From NCBI GenBank assembly GCA_050944855.1, contig JBMNRU010000007.1:1-64000 (forward strand): DNA of 64,000 nucleotides, in the 5' to 3' direction. Below are positions 7,878-16,120 of this stretch, piece by piece. Below the pieces are notes generated by a model, which was not told where the DNA came from, ran no database searches, and saw nothing but the letters and a program-made list of their open reading frames with translations. Source of the DNA: Lactonifactor sp050944855 (GTDB lineage: Bacteria; Bacillota; Clostridia; Lachnospirales; Lachnospiraceae). The position numbers and the translations under genes are program-made. Numbering within the stretch: position 1 is the stretch's first letter; each line of letters starts with the position of its first letter.

Positions 7878-9299
7878 TTAATGATACGTGGGGTATATGA
7901 CCTGTGTATAGGACAGCACTGCGATCAGTATCCAGACCAGTGAGTATCCGTAAGTAATGATCCGGATTCGTTCTTTTTTTACGAAGAACTCCAGAAAAGT
8001 GGCGATTCCCTGCACGACAAAGTAGGCAAAAGGAATGATCATGGGCAGTATATAGCGGCCCTGGGGCTGAAAATCCGATGTGTAAGAGTAGTAGATACTC
8101 AAAAATACCGGAATGATCATGGCAGCGGCCAGGGTAAGATGAAAAATGCCTTCCAGATTCCATTTCTTCTCTTTGCGCAGTCGAAATTTGGATGGGATTT
8201 TCGGCAGCATACCCAGGAAGCCCAGGACAAAGGGATAGATATAAAAGTTATAGAAAGAAAACGGAAGATAATACTTCATATTTCCAAAGACACCGACAAA
8301 GCTTACTTTTGTAGACCACAGCCAATGGTCGTCGAATAACATCTGTTTTAATGTACGCCCTGTATTCATAGGTGTTCCATGGTCAGAGGGCTTAAATCCG
8401 GGAGTTGCGTAGAGTTCTGCATATTCCCTGGAAATTTTTCTTGCCAGAAAGTCTCCGTCATAAATCACAGCATTGCGCAGAAACCACCAGCTGATGCAGA
8501 TCAGTACAATAGCGGAGATCAGAAGTCCTTTTTTCCACATGCCTGCAAAGTCATATCCGCAGGGTATGCCGTAATTCATATTCTCCTGGGGGACGTCCGA
8601 CGATAAGGTGCATGTTTTCTCCCGACGTAGGGCGGCAGTAAAGCCAAAAAGGAGAATACTGCACAGGATGAACCCGTAAGCGTTATAATAGGACAGGGCA
8701 CATAAGGAAATGGAAAGTGCCAGGCCGATGCAGCTTTTTTTATCCCAGTTGGTCTCGATTCCCCGGATCCACATATACACGATCATAGCAGTGGAACAAA
8801 GAGCCATGGCATCGTTATTCACATAAGAGGTCAGGAAGACCATCTGCGGCAGCAGAGTAACCAGTATAACAAAGGGGGGCCGATATATCTGCGGCAGCAG
8901 TTTTTTTGCGATTTGGATAGTAAAGTATGCCGTTCCCACACCGGACAGGACACTGACCATTCTGGCTGCCACAAGCAATGCAAAGGCATCGGTGGTAAAA
9001 ATACTGGTGATCGCCATGAACAGTGCAGATATCATATAGGAAAAAATAGGGTTAAATCCATAAGAAATACCCCAGATGGGGTTGCGTATGGAAGGATCGC
9101 CTCCGTGGGGAAGGGCATGATTCTGGTAAATAAACATGGGAATCTGATACCGCATCTCTTCATCCGGCCCCGCATTCATAGGCTGGGTACAGGCCCATAA
9201 AAAGTAGAACCCGAACAGACATGCCAGATACACGAATTCCAGTATCCGAAAGAGCTTTTTCTGCTGTTGGGGTTCTAATCGAAATTTTTCTATATTCAA
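7878..9299 (-). CDS. DUF2142 multi-span membrane protein, GT-C-like
   Basis: About 473 residues with 10-12 hydrophobic helices. A short periplasmic loop, CTQPMNAGPDEEMRYQ, follows the first helix and holds acidic residues in the position where GT-C glycosyltransferases have catalytic aspartate/glutamate. DUF2142 proteins are often found in surface polysaccharide clusters. It may transfer a lipid-linked sugar to the acceptor outside the membrane, filling the ArnT role of this locus; this is inference. I chose the TTG start at 9299, because GAGGAGG lies 8 nt before it, over the ATG at 9404, which would place the start inside the promoter. Confidence 0.7.
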   Translation of the reverse strand: MNIEKFRLEPQQQKKLFRILEFVYLACLFGFYFLWACTQPMNAGPDEEMRYQIPMFIYQNHALPHGGDPSIRNPIWGISYGFNPIFSYMISALFMAITSIFTTDAFALLVAARMVSVLSGVGTAYFTIQIAKKLLPQIYRPPFVILVTLLPQMVFLTSYVNNDAMALCSTAMIVYMWIRGIETNWDKKSCIGLALSISLCALSYYNAYGFILCSILLFGFTAALRREKTCTLSSDVPQENMNYGIPCGYDFAGMWKKGLLISAIVLICISWWFLRNAVIYDGDFLARKISREYAELYATPGFKPSDHGTPMNTGRTLKQMLFDDHWLWSTKVSFVGVFGNMKYYLPFSFYNFYIYPFVLGFLGMLPKIPSKFRLRKEKKWNLEGIFHLTLAAAMIIPVFLSIYYSYTSDFQPQGRYILPMIIPFAYFVVQGIATFLEFFVKKERIRIITYGYSLVWILIAVLSYTQVIYPTYH

Positions 9300-9359
9300 A
9301 ATAATTTCCTCCTCATCGGTTCCTGTCCCTGGCAAAACCAGGGATTCTTGCCTAGAAAT

Positions 9360-9388
9360 ATAGTAGTATGGTTTATTCAAATTGTCAA
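9360..9388 (-). promoter_or_regulatory. Promoter of DUF2142-wecE operon
   Basis: On the minus strand, TTGACA (9388-9383), a 17-bp spacer and TACTAT (9365-9360). The transcript would carry a leader of about 55 nt that includes a CCCTGG/CCAGGG hairpin (about 9324-9341). Confidence 0.65.
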
Positions 9389-9407
9389 TTGCAGAAGTTG
9401 TCAATTG
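9382..9407. repeat. Tandem direct repeat between divergent promoters
   Basis: TTGTCAATTG occurs at 9382-9391 and again at 9398-9407, a 16-bp period. The copies overlap the -35 boxes of the two divergent promoters. This is the arrangement of a shared regulator site; no regulator is identified. Confidence 0.6.
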
Positions 9408-9426
9408 TTGTCGTCTGGTGTATAAT
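9398..9426 (+). promoter_or_regulatory. Promoter of choline-binding amidase
   Basis: TTGTCA (9398-9403), a 17-bp spacer and a perfect TATAAT (9421-9426), with the start codon at 9464 behind AGAAAGGAGAGGAG. Confidence 0.75.
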
Positions 9427-9463
9427 AAAAACGATTTTTTAGAAAGGAGAGGAGAGTATAAAC

Positions 9464-11632
9464 ATGAAAAAATGGAAGAAACAAGCGGTGAGTCTGCTGC
9501 TGACAGTGATCATGATGCTGTCCGCGGCTATGCCTGTTATGGCGCAGCCGGAGGAGGCAGAGGGTATAGGAAGAAGCGCTGATGCAGAGTATATCCTGGT
9601 CAGTGAAGACACGGAGACAGGAGTGCAGTCTGTGTTTGTAAGTGTGGATATGGAAGGTTCCCTGTCAGAAGCAGTTTTGACCTATCAGGATGGCGCGGAA
9701 GAACAGCAGGCTTTGGCAGCGATGACGGCAGAGAATTGTATGCGGTTTGATCTTGCACTTCCTGCTGAAGGTGCAGAGCGGGTATTTCTTACTGTGACAG
9801 GCGTGAGCGAAGGGGAGAACATCACAGTAGATCTTATGCCGGCAGAAGATGGCGATACCGTTGCAGTAGAATCCGAAACGGTGGTGGAAGCTGTGGAGGA
9901 AGAAGCGGATACGGTTCAGGAAAGCAGCGATCTGCAGATGCCGCAGGAACTGGAAAACAGCGTTATCCGTGTCGATGAAAGTATCACAGGGGCGGATGTG
10001 GCAGAAGCGGTAAATGCCATAGCGCAGCAGTCGGATGAAATCGCCGCTGTGCAGGAAACCGAAAAGAATGAGAAGCTGCGGGGCGCAAAACAGTACATAG
10101 TCGTTTTGGATCCCGGGCATGGAAATAAAGACAGCGGGACAACCTTTACCTATGACGGCGTGCTATATAAAGAAGCAGAATTAGTATTAAAAATTGCAAA
10201 TTATGCAAAGGCAGAGCTGGAAAAACAGGGAAATATTAAGGTGTATATGACGCGGTATAAGGATACCGATTTCCGTGGCCTGAGTGATCGTGTAAACTAT
10301 GCAAAATCTGTGAATGCGGATATTTTGGTAAGTCTTCATATTAACTCTGTGGGAGCCAGCAATCCGCCTCAGGCCACTACGGCTCACGGGGTTGTGATGC
10401 TGGTGCCAAGAACCGGCCGGTATCATTCAGAAGTAGCTGAAAATGCCCAGGATCTGGCAAGTGATATTTTGAAAAAGCTGGTGGCGTTAGGACTTTATAA
10501 CAGAGGATTTTACGAAAGGGACAGCGAATCGAATCCACCGTCTACCTATCCGGATGGAAGTACGGCAGATTACTATGGTATTGTACGGCACAGTTTGAAA
10601 GCGGGACTTCCGGGGATCATTGTAGAACACGGATTTTTAAATAATGCCGGGGACTTTAAGCTGGCATTTAGTTCGGAAGCCAAACTGAAAGCCTTAGGTG
10701 TGGCAGATGCACAGGGCATTATAGAATTTTTGAAAGATTATACGCCGGCAGATTTCTGGGATTGGAAGAAGACAGATGGTAAATGGTATTATGTGAACCA
10801 GAATGGCGAGAAGGCAACCGGTTGGATCCTGCATGGCACCGGCTGGTATTATCTGGATAAGAATGGTGTCATGCTGACGGGACTGCAGACCATTGATGGT
10901 AAACTGTATTATCTCTATTCTTCAGGCTGTATGCTGACAGGATGGCAGTATGTGAATAATAAATGGTACTATTTTGGCGCAGATGGCGCAGCTTTTAAGA
11001 ATAAGTGGTATGATGGCTATTATCTGGGAGCAGATGGTGTCTGGATTGAGGATTATAAGCCGGATACAGGAAATGGCAATGATACGAGCACGACGATCAA
11101 TGGCTGGAAGTTAGAAAAGGATGTCTGGTATTACTACGTAAAAGGGAAAAAGCAGACAGACTGGCAGTTGGTAGGCGGCAAATGGTACTATATGAATAAA
11201 AGCGGAGCAATGCAGACGGGCTGGCAGTTAGTAGGCGGCAAGTGGTACTATATGAATAAAAGCGGAGCGATGCAGACGGGCTGGCAACTGGTAGGCGGCA
11301 AATGGTATTATATGAATGGAAGCGGAGCGATGCAGACAGGCTGGCAGTTGGTAAATGGCAAGTGGTATTACATGAATGGAAGCGGAGCGATGCAGACAGG
11401 CTGGCAGCTGGTAAATGGCAAGTGGTATTACATGAACGGAAGCGGAGCGATGCAGACAGGCTGGCAGCTGGTAAATGGCAAGTGGTATTACATGAATGGA
11501 AGCGGAGCGATGCAGACAGGCTGGCAGCTGGTAAACGGCAAATGGTATTATATGTACAGCGACGGAGCGATGGCTGCGAATACGACCATAAATGGATATC
11601 GGGTGAATGCAGACGGAGCCTGGATACGTTAA
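9464..11632 (+). CDS. Secreted N-acetylmuramoyl-L-alanine amidase with choline-binding repeats
   Basis: A 722-residue exported murein hydrolase. Residues 1-27 are a signal peptide ending PVMAQ. Residues 30-205 are an acidic, alanine/glutamate-rich region. About 208-425 is an Amidase_3 domain with the zinc ligands in LDPGHG, YKEAE and SLHIN and the catalytic glutamate in VEHGF. From 430 on there are aromatic GW/WYY repeats of the choline-binding type, first divergent, then seven almost identical 20-residue units. Amidase_3 cleaves the MurNAc-L-Ala bond. The repeats bind phosphocholine on cell-wall polymers in pneumococci. Here the gene lies beside choline uptake and kinase genes, which supports choline rather than glucan as ligand. 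Confidence 0.9.
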   Translation: MKKWKKQAVSLLLTVIMMLSAAMPVMAQPEEAEGIGRSADAEYILVSEDTETGVQSVFVSVDMEGSLSEAVLTYQDGAEEQQALAAMTAENCMRFDLALPAEGAERVFLTVTGVSEGENITVDLMPAEDGDTVAVESETVVEAVEEEADTVQESSDLQMPQELENSVIRVDESITGADVAEAVNAIAQQSDEIAAVQETEKNEKLRGAKQYIVVLDPGHGNKDSGTTFTYDGVLYKEAELVLKIANYAKAELEKQGNIKVYMTRYKDTDFRGLSDRVNYAKSVNADILVSLHINSVGASNPPQATTAHGVVMLVPRTGRYHSEVAENAQDLASDILKKLVALGLYNRGFYERDSESNPPSTYPDGSTADYYGIVRHSLKAGLPGIIVEHGFLNNAGDFKLAFSSEAKLKALGVADAQGIIEFLKDYTPADFWDWKKTDGKWYYVNQNGEKATGWILHGTGWYYLDKNGVMLTGLQTIDGKLYYLYSSGCMLTGWQYVNNKWYYFGADGAAFKNKWYDGYYLGADGVWIEDYKPDTGNGNDTSTTINGWKLEKDVWYYYVKGKKQTDWQLVGGKWYYMNKSGAMQTGWQLVGGKWYYMNKSGAMQTGWQLVGGKWYYMNGSGAMQTGWQLVNGKWYYMNGSGAMQTGWQLVNGKWYYMNGSGAMQTGWQLVNGKWYYMNGSGAMQTGWQLVNGKWYYMYSDGAMAANTTINGYRVNADGAWIR
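11161..11580 (+). repeat. Seven 60-bp tandem repeats (choline-binding units)
   Basis: Seven head-to-tail 60-bp units, each coding WQL-V-G/N-GKWYYMN-K/G-SGAMQTG with only a few base changes between copies. The near identity at the DNA level points to recent duplication or gene conversion, and copy number may vary between strains. Confidence 0.95.
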
Positions 11633-11642
11633 CAATAGAGAA

Positions 11643-11706
11643 AAGGAGTCACTGCAAGATAGATATGAGAAAGGAATCTTATCTATGGAGCAGCGGCTCC
11701 TTCTTT
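11643..11706 (+). terminator. Two-tier terminator after amidase
   Basis: AAGGAGTCACTGC (11643-11655) pairs with GCAGCGGCTCCTT (11690-11702), with one mismatch, around an inner ATAGATA/TATCTAT stem; TCTTTATTATTTT follows. The remaining 11707-11818 is A+T-rich and holds no gene that I can see. Confidence 0.75.
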
Positions 11707-11818
11707 ATTATTTTCCGGAATCTGTTATGGACCTTCCGGCAGGCGATATCACGAGTTGAATACTTTTAAAATCTTAAATTTTGTTTTATCCTTTTAAAGT
11801 GCAGTTTACTTGAAATCA

Positions 11819-11846
11819 TTGACAATTTTTTAGGGATTACTACAAT
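11819..11846 (+). promoter_or_regulatory. Promoter of modA
   Basis: TTGACA (11819-11824), a 16-bp spacer and TACAAT (11841-11846). About 100 nt of A+T-rich leader follow before the modA start codon. No ModE-type palindrome was recognised. Confidence 0.6.
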
Positions 11847-11950
11847 TAAATATAACAAAACCAAACAATACTGAACGAACTATAATAGAAATTGGTTTTG
11901 TGAGAAATTTTTTATTAACTAAACAGTGAAGCATAAGTGGAGGAAACAAA

Positions 11951-12823
11951 ATGAAGAAAAAGGTATTGGCAATGGTGCTGAGTGCAGCGCTGGGCGCGGG
12001 AATGTTGACCGGCTGCGAATCTTCCGCAGAGGAGGCCGGGGCACCGGACGAACGGGAAACAGAAGCGGCAGCAGAGGAGCCGGAGGAAGAAAAACAGGAA
12101 GAAGTAACAGAAAAGACGGATGTCTATGTATTTATTGCTGCCAGCCTGAAAAACACGATGGAAGAGATCAAGACCCTTTATGAAGCAGATCATCCGGAAG
12201 TAAATATTATTTATAATGCGGATAGTTCCGGTACTTTGCAGACCCAGATTGAAGAAGGTGCTGAATGTGATATCTTTTTCTCTGCAGCTGCCAAACAGAT
12301 GACCGTTTTAGAGGAAAGCGGATATGTGACAGAAGGCTCTGTTGCCAATCTGCTGGAGAATAAAATTGTTTTGATCAAACCGGTTGGCGGTGAGACAGCA
12401 GTTACTGGTTTTGAAACTATTACAGAAGCTTCCAGTCTTGCACTGGCTGGAGAAGATGTTCCGGTAGGACAGTATGCAAGACAGCTTTTTGACAACCTGG
12501 GAATTACCGAACAGGTTATGAGTATGGAAATTAATGAAGGTGCGAATGTTACTGCTGTACTGACAGCTGTGGCAGAGGCCAGCAATGAGGTAGGTATTGT
12601 ATATGCAACCGATGCGGCTTCCATGCCTGACAGTGTAAAAGTAATTGCAGAAGCAACTGCAGAACAGGTGGATCCGGCAATCTATCCCATCGGTCTGATC
12701 GTAAACGGAGAGGCTTCCGATGCGCAGACTGCAGCAGCAGAAGCATTTCTGGAATATCTGACAAGGGACAGTGTACCTATGGAGCTGTTTGTAAAAGCCG
12801 GTTTCAAGCAGTATACAGAATAA
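11951..12823 (+). CDS. modA: Molybdate ABC transporter substrate-binding lipoprotein ModA
   Basis: A 290-residue lipoprotein. The signal peptide ends in lipobox LTGC, with lipidated Cys near residue 21, followed by a glutamate-rich linker. The mature part has the ModA signature VFIAASLKNTMEEI near residue 60, the oxyanion-binding YNADSSGTLQTQIEEGA, then CDIFFSAAAKQM and the VPVGQYARQ segment. It captures molybdate (or tungstate) outside the membrane for ModB and ModC. RBS GGAGG lies ahead of ATG 11951. Confidence 0.92.
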   Translation: MKKKVLAMVLSAALGAGMLTGCESSAEEAGAPDERETEAAAEEPEEEKQEEVTEKTDVYVFIAASLKNTMEEIKTLYEADHPEVNIIYNADSSGTLQTQIEEGAECDIFFSAAAKQMTVLEESGYVTEGSVANLLENKIVLIKPVGGETAVTGFETITEASSLALAGEDVPVGQYARQLFDNLGITEQVMSMEINEGANVTAVLTAVAEASNEVGIVYATDAASMPDSVKVIAEATAEQVDPAIYPIGLIVNGEASDAQTAAAEAFLEYLTRDSVPMELFVKAGFKQYTE

Positions 12824-12853
12824 TTGACAGAACCGGTATAAGAAAGATATACT
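12824..12853 (+). promoter_or_regulatory. Candidate internal promoter before modB
   Basis: A perfect TTGACA (12824-12829), an 18-bp spacer and TATACT (12848-12853) lie in the modA-modB gap. It may allow the permease and ATPase genes to be transcribed apart from modA. Confidence 0.5.
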
Positions 12854-12885
12854 GAAATGAATACAGGAAGAGGAGGTGAAAATCT

Positions 12886-13584
12886 ATGCTGGAGATGATC
12901 AGGACAGTAGATTGGAGCCCCCTCTTTATTTCGTTAAAGACAGGAGTTTTGGCAACGATTCTGGCATTTTTCCTGGGTATTGGTGCAGCCCGGCTGATCA
13001 TGCGGCTGGGCAATACGGCGAAGGCTGTCTTAGATGGGCTGTTAACGCTGCCGCTGGTACTGCCGCCTACTGTTGCCGGCTTTTTCCTGTTGTTGATCTT
13101 TAGCTTGCGGAGACCGTTTGGTCAGTATTTATATTCGGAATTTAATATAAAAATGGTACAGACCTGGCCAGGATGTGTAATCGCGGCGCTGGTCATTGCC
13201 TTTCCGCTGATGTACCGCAATGCCAGGGCAGCATTTGAGCAGGTGGACGTGAACGTGATCCACGCAGGGCGTACGCTGGGCATGTCAGAGAGAAGGATCT
13301 TTTGGAAAGTGATCGTGCCAGCTGCAGCGCCGGGTCTGGCATCCGGTACCGTGCTGGCCTTTGCAAGAGCCATCGGTGAATATGGCGCCACATCTATGCT
13401 GGCGGGAAATATTCTGGGAAAGACCCGGACAGTGTCTGTGGCAATTGCATCGGAAGTGGCTGCAGGAAACTGGGATACGGCAGCATTTTGGGTATGCGTG
13501 ATCGTTATTATATCATTTTTGATCGTGGTACTTATTAATTTCATGGCGGGCAAGCGTATGAAAAATGTAAACAGGTGGTTATAG
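12886..13584 (+). CDS. modB: Molybdate ABC transporter permease ModB
   Basis: A 232-residue inner-membrane protein with about five to six helices. LPLVLPPTVAGFFLL is the ModB signature, and the cytoplasmic coupling (EAA) loop is AGRTLGMSERRIFWKVIVP with downstream FARAIGEYGATSMLAG. It forms the homodimeric channel through which molybdate passes when ModC hydrolyses ATP. RBS AGGAGGTG lies 8 nt before ATG 12886. The modC start follows its stop codon by one base. Confidence 0.93.
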   Translation: MLEMIRTVDWSPLFISLKTGVLATILAFFLGIGAARLIMRLGNTAKAVLDGLLTLPLVLPPTVAGFFLLLIFSLRRPFGQYLYSEFNIKMVQTWPGCVIAALVIAFPLMYRNARAAFEQVDVNVIHAGRTLGMSERRIFWKVIVPAAAPGLASGTVLAFARAIGEYGATSMLAGNILGKTRTVSVAIASEVAAGNWDTAAFWVCVIVIISFLIVVLINFMAGKRMKNVNRWL

Positions 13585-13585
13585 T

Positions 13586-14638
13586 ATGGCATTACAGGTA
13601 CAGATAGAAAAAGAGTTTTCCGGCTTTACATTACAGGTGGATTTTGAAATGAATGGAGGCTGTCTGGGTATTTTAGGCGCTTCCGGATGCGGAAAAAGTA
13701 TGACGCTGCAATGTATTGCCGGTATTGAAAAACCGGATAAAGGAAGAATTGTATTAAATGACAGGGTTCTTTTTGATTCGGATAAGAAGATTAATCTTCC
13801 GGTACAGAAAAGAAATGTGGGATTTTTGTTTCAGAATTATGCCCTGTTTCCGACTATGACGGTAGGGCAAAATCTCACGGTGGCACTTCAGGGGAAAAAA
13901 GAAGCATATATGCCACAGGTGCAGGAACAGATTCGGCGTTTTCAGCTGGAAGGATTAGAGGATAGATATCCCTCTCAGTTATCCGGTGGACAGCAGCAGA
14001 GGGTTGCCCTTGCCCGTATGCTGCTGCAGCAGCCGGAGATTATTATGCTGGACGAACCTTTTTCTGCCTTGGATGGTTTTTTGAAAGATACGCTTCAGCT
14101 GGAAATGCTGGAGCTTTTGCAGGAATACGGAAAAGATGTACTGCTGGTTTCCCATTCCCGGGATGAAATTTTTAAATTCTGCAGCAGGATGGTGCTGCTT
14201 GCAGACGGGAAAGATATTTTGCAGGGCAAGACAGAAGAAGTGTTTGCCAATCCCCGGAAAATGGAAGCAGCCAGGCTGACAGGCTGTAAAAATATATCAG
14301 CGGCCGAAAAGATAAACGAATATGAAATCTATGCAAAGGACTGGCATATACGCTTGCATACCGCAGAAAAGGTTTCCGATGATATCCGGTATGTAGGTCT
14401 GCGGGGACACCGGCTAATCCCATCCCGGGAACCGGAAGGTGAAAACGTGATGAGGATCTGCAGTGCGGGTTATACAGAAACGCCCTTTGAAAAACAGTAT
14501 TTATTCCGTAATGCAGAATTTGCAGAAAGTAAAAGAATCTGGTGGATGCAGAAAAAGGATAAATTTATTCCGGAAGATAAGGTGGGATTGCCGCCCTATA
14601 TGATATTTCCCAAAGAAGAGCTGATGTTGTTATCCTGA
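13586..14638 (+). CDS. modC: Molybdate ABC transporter ATP-binding protein ModC
   Basis: A 350-residue ATPase with Walker A GASGCGKSM (residues 30-38), Q-loop LFQNYALFP, signature LSGGQQQRVALARM, Walker B IIMLDEPFSALD and the H-loop LLVSHSRDEI. After the nucleotide domain (to about 230) comes a C-terminal region of about 110 residues that does not show a clear molbindin (Mop/TOBE) repeat. A broken Mop fragment follows the stop codon directly, so the 3' end of the operon has been rearranged. The protein energises molybdate import with ModB. Confidence 0.9.
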   Translation: MALQVQIEKEFSGFTLQVDFEMNGGCLGILGASGCGKSMTLQCIAGIEKPDKGRIVLNDRVLFDSDKKINLPVQKRNVGFLFQNYALFPTMTVGQNLTVALQGKKEAYMPQVQEQIRRFQLEGLEDRYPSQLSGGQQQRVALARMLLQQPEIIMLDEPFSALDGFLKDTLQLEMLELLQEYGKDVLLVSHSRDEIFKFCSRMVLLADGKDILQGKTEEVFANPRKMEAARLTGCKNISAAEKINEYEIYAKDWHIRLHTAEKVSDDIRYVGLRGHRLIPSREPEGENVMRICSAGYTETPFEKQYLFRNAEFAESKRIWWMQKKDKFIPEDKVGLPPYMIFPKEELMLLS

Positions 14639-14639
14639 T

Positions 14640-14747
14640 TCCGCTACAATTTCCATGGCAGCGGTAAAAGAACTGCAGTTAGAGGTGGGAAAAGATGCGT
14701 ATGCCATTATTAAGGCCACTTCGGTGATGGTTGGAGTTGACGAGTAA
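14640..14747 (+). pseudogene. Truncated molbindin (Mop/TOBE) fragment
   Basis: Starting two bases after the modC stop, the frame reads SATISMAAVKELQLEVGKD then AYAIIKATSVMVGVDE and a stop. This is the second half of a molybdate-binding Mop domain; the first 30 or so residues (the SARN/KG part) are absent. An ATG at 14655 exists but has no ribosome site. Either a separate mop gene lost its 5' half, or a deletion joined modC to it out of frame. Residual translation of a 30-residue peptide is unlikely to matter. Confidence 0.75.
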
Positions 14748-14776
14748 GACTTACCGCAAGGAGGGATGGATTATCG

Positions 14777-14941
14777 CTTGGTATAGTTATGTCCCTGCTC
14801 CTTCTCTGACAATGCAGGACGCTTCCCTTCAACTATGAGCCAAGATACACCTAAGCCTCTCAGGAAAGCCTTCGAGACTAAGTGTATGCTAGGCACAGGA
14901 TTTTCAGGCGCGCTTTCCCCATGCATTGGCAGAGAAGGAGC
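14777..14941 (+). other. Candidate structured RNA or small inverted-repeat element
   Basis: No gene is evident in 14748-14960, but the stretch folds strongly. Arms at 14797-14816 and 14922-14941 (GCTCCTTCTCTG...) are complementary over 20 bp with one mismatch. Competing with them, CTTGG/ATAGTT (14777-14788) pairs with AACTAT/CCAAG (14831-14844) around a GTCC(C)TGC/GCAGGAC hairpin. Inside, ATACAC/GTGTAT and TCTC-AGG/CCT-GAGA form another stem. The two alternative folds look like a switch, but no known RNA family was recognised; a decayed transposon end is also possible. Confidence 0.45.
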
Positions 14942-14962
14942 GGTTTTATAAGTGCGAAAGAT

Positions 14963-14989
14963 AATCTTATACCTTATGGGTATAAGATT
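14963..14989. terminator. Hairpin at end of PLP enzyme gene
   Basis: AATCTTATACC (14963-14973) pairs perfectly with GGTATAAGATT (14979-14989). The stop codon of the minus-strand gene lies in its loop. T runs are short on both sides, so termination strength is uncertain. Confidence 0.5.
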
Positions 14990-16074
14990 TCCCGCAGTGC
15001 AGCCAGCAGTCTGTCGTTATCCTCAGGTTTCATGATACAGAAACGGAAGTACCGGGAATCCAGAAATGGGAAGGTGGAACAATTACGAACCATCATCCCT
15101 TTTTTTATGCAGTGATCGAATACCGTATCCGCCGTGATGTCTGATTTGAGGATTTTTACCAGCATAAAGTTTGCTGTCGGTTCATATACCTTTACACTGT
15201 CCCAGGTACACAGCTCCTGATAGATATGAGTACGCTGCGTGCTGATCAGTTCCCTTGTTTTCTGGATGTATTCTGTATCCGTAAACATGATCTGTCCGGC
15301 AACTTCTGCCAGAGAATTGATCGTCCACGGATTTTTCTTTGTATTGATAAATTTCAGCAGATCCTGATTGCCGGTAACTGCATACCCCAGACGGAGGCCC
15401 GGAGCCGCAAAGAATTTAGAAATGCCGCGCAGTACGATAAGATTGTTGTAATCATTGGTCAGAGGGATGACATCAATGGGCATTCCCTCCGGAGCAAATT
15501 CCACATAGGTTTCATCTATCATCAAAAAAATGCCGTGCTGCATGCACACATCCAGGATATGGCGTATCTGTGAACGGGTTAAAGCGGAAGAAGTAGGATT
15601 GTTCGGATTACAAAGGACGATCAGATCATAACTGTCGTTTAACTGACTGCAGAAATCTTCCACATCCATATGAAAATCATTTTCTTCTTTCAGGGGATAG
15701 TAATGTGTAGTACCGCCCCCAAGGCTGATCTCTCTCTCATATTCAGAGTAGGTAGGCCCAAGGATCAACGCCTTTTTCGGATGATTGGTCTGGATAAAAA
15801 GGGAAATGAGTTCTGTGGAACCGTTTCCCACAAGAATGTTGTCAAACTGTGCGCCGCTGTAGGCAGCAATTGCCTGTCTGAGTTTTGTATAGTCCCGATC
15901 GGGATAACCGGATATGACATCCAGTTTTTCACACAGAGTGTTTTTTAATTTGTAAGAAATCCCCAGAGGATTTACGTTGGCACTGAAACTGACGATATCT
16001 TCTTTTTTTATGCCATAGATCTTTTCGATTTTTTCCAGGTCGCTTCCATGGAAGTGGTCTTTGTGTTTTAACAT
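14974..16074 (-). CDS. HisC/CobD-type PLP-dependent aminotransferase or decarboxylase
   Basis: A 366-residue class I/II fold PLP enzyme. It opens HGSDLEKIEKIYGIKKEDIVSF then SANVNPLG, an N-terminal motif shared with threonine-phosphate decarboxylase CobD and found also in histidinol-phosphate aminotransferase relatives. CNPNNPTSSALTR, IDETYVEF and VLRGISKFFAAPGLRLGYAV (PLP lysine in SKFF) follow. It may act in cobalamin side-chain synthesis or histidine synthesis. No cob or his genes are nearby, so the substrate is open. It stands alone on the minus strand. Confidence 0.75.
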   Translation of the reverse strand: MLKHKDHFHGSDLEKIEKIYGIKKEDIVSFSANVNPLGISYKLKNTLCEKLDVISGYPDRDYTKLRQAIAAYSGAQFDNILVGNGSTELISLFIQTNHPKKALILGPTYSEYEREISLGGGTTHYYPLKEENDFHMDVEDFCSQLNDSYDLIVLCNPNNPTSSALTRSQIRHILDVCMQHGIFLMIDETYVEFAPEGMPIDVIPLTNDYNNLIVLRGISKFFAAPGLRLGYAVTGNQDLLKFINTKKNPWTINSLAEVAGQIMFTDTEYIQKTRELISTQRTHIYQELCTWDSVKVYEPTANFMLVKILKSDITADTVFDHCIKKGMMVRNCSTFPFLDSRYFRFCIMKPEDNDRLLAALREILYP

Positions 16075-16120
16075 GACCGAACCTCGCTTTCTGATTCTGC
16101 CTGCAGCCGTTGTCGTTTGG

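Noticed and set aside
11161..11580. CRISPR-like array
   Set aside because: The regular 60-bp units have no spacers and code in frame for choline-binding repeats.
11228..11635. Repetitive 135-residue frame on the minus strand
   Set aside because: It is the antisense reading of the choline-binding repeats and has no ribosome site.
14882..15115. Short frame over the structured element and the end of the PLP enzyme gene
   Set aside because: It overlaps a well-supported gene on the other strand and has no homology that I recognise.
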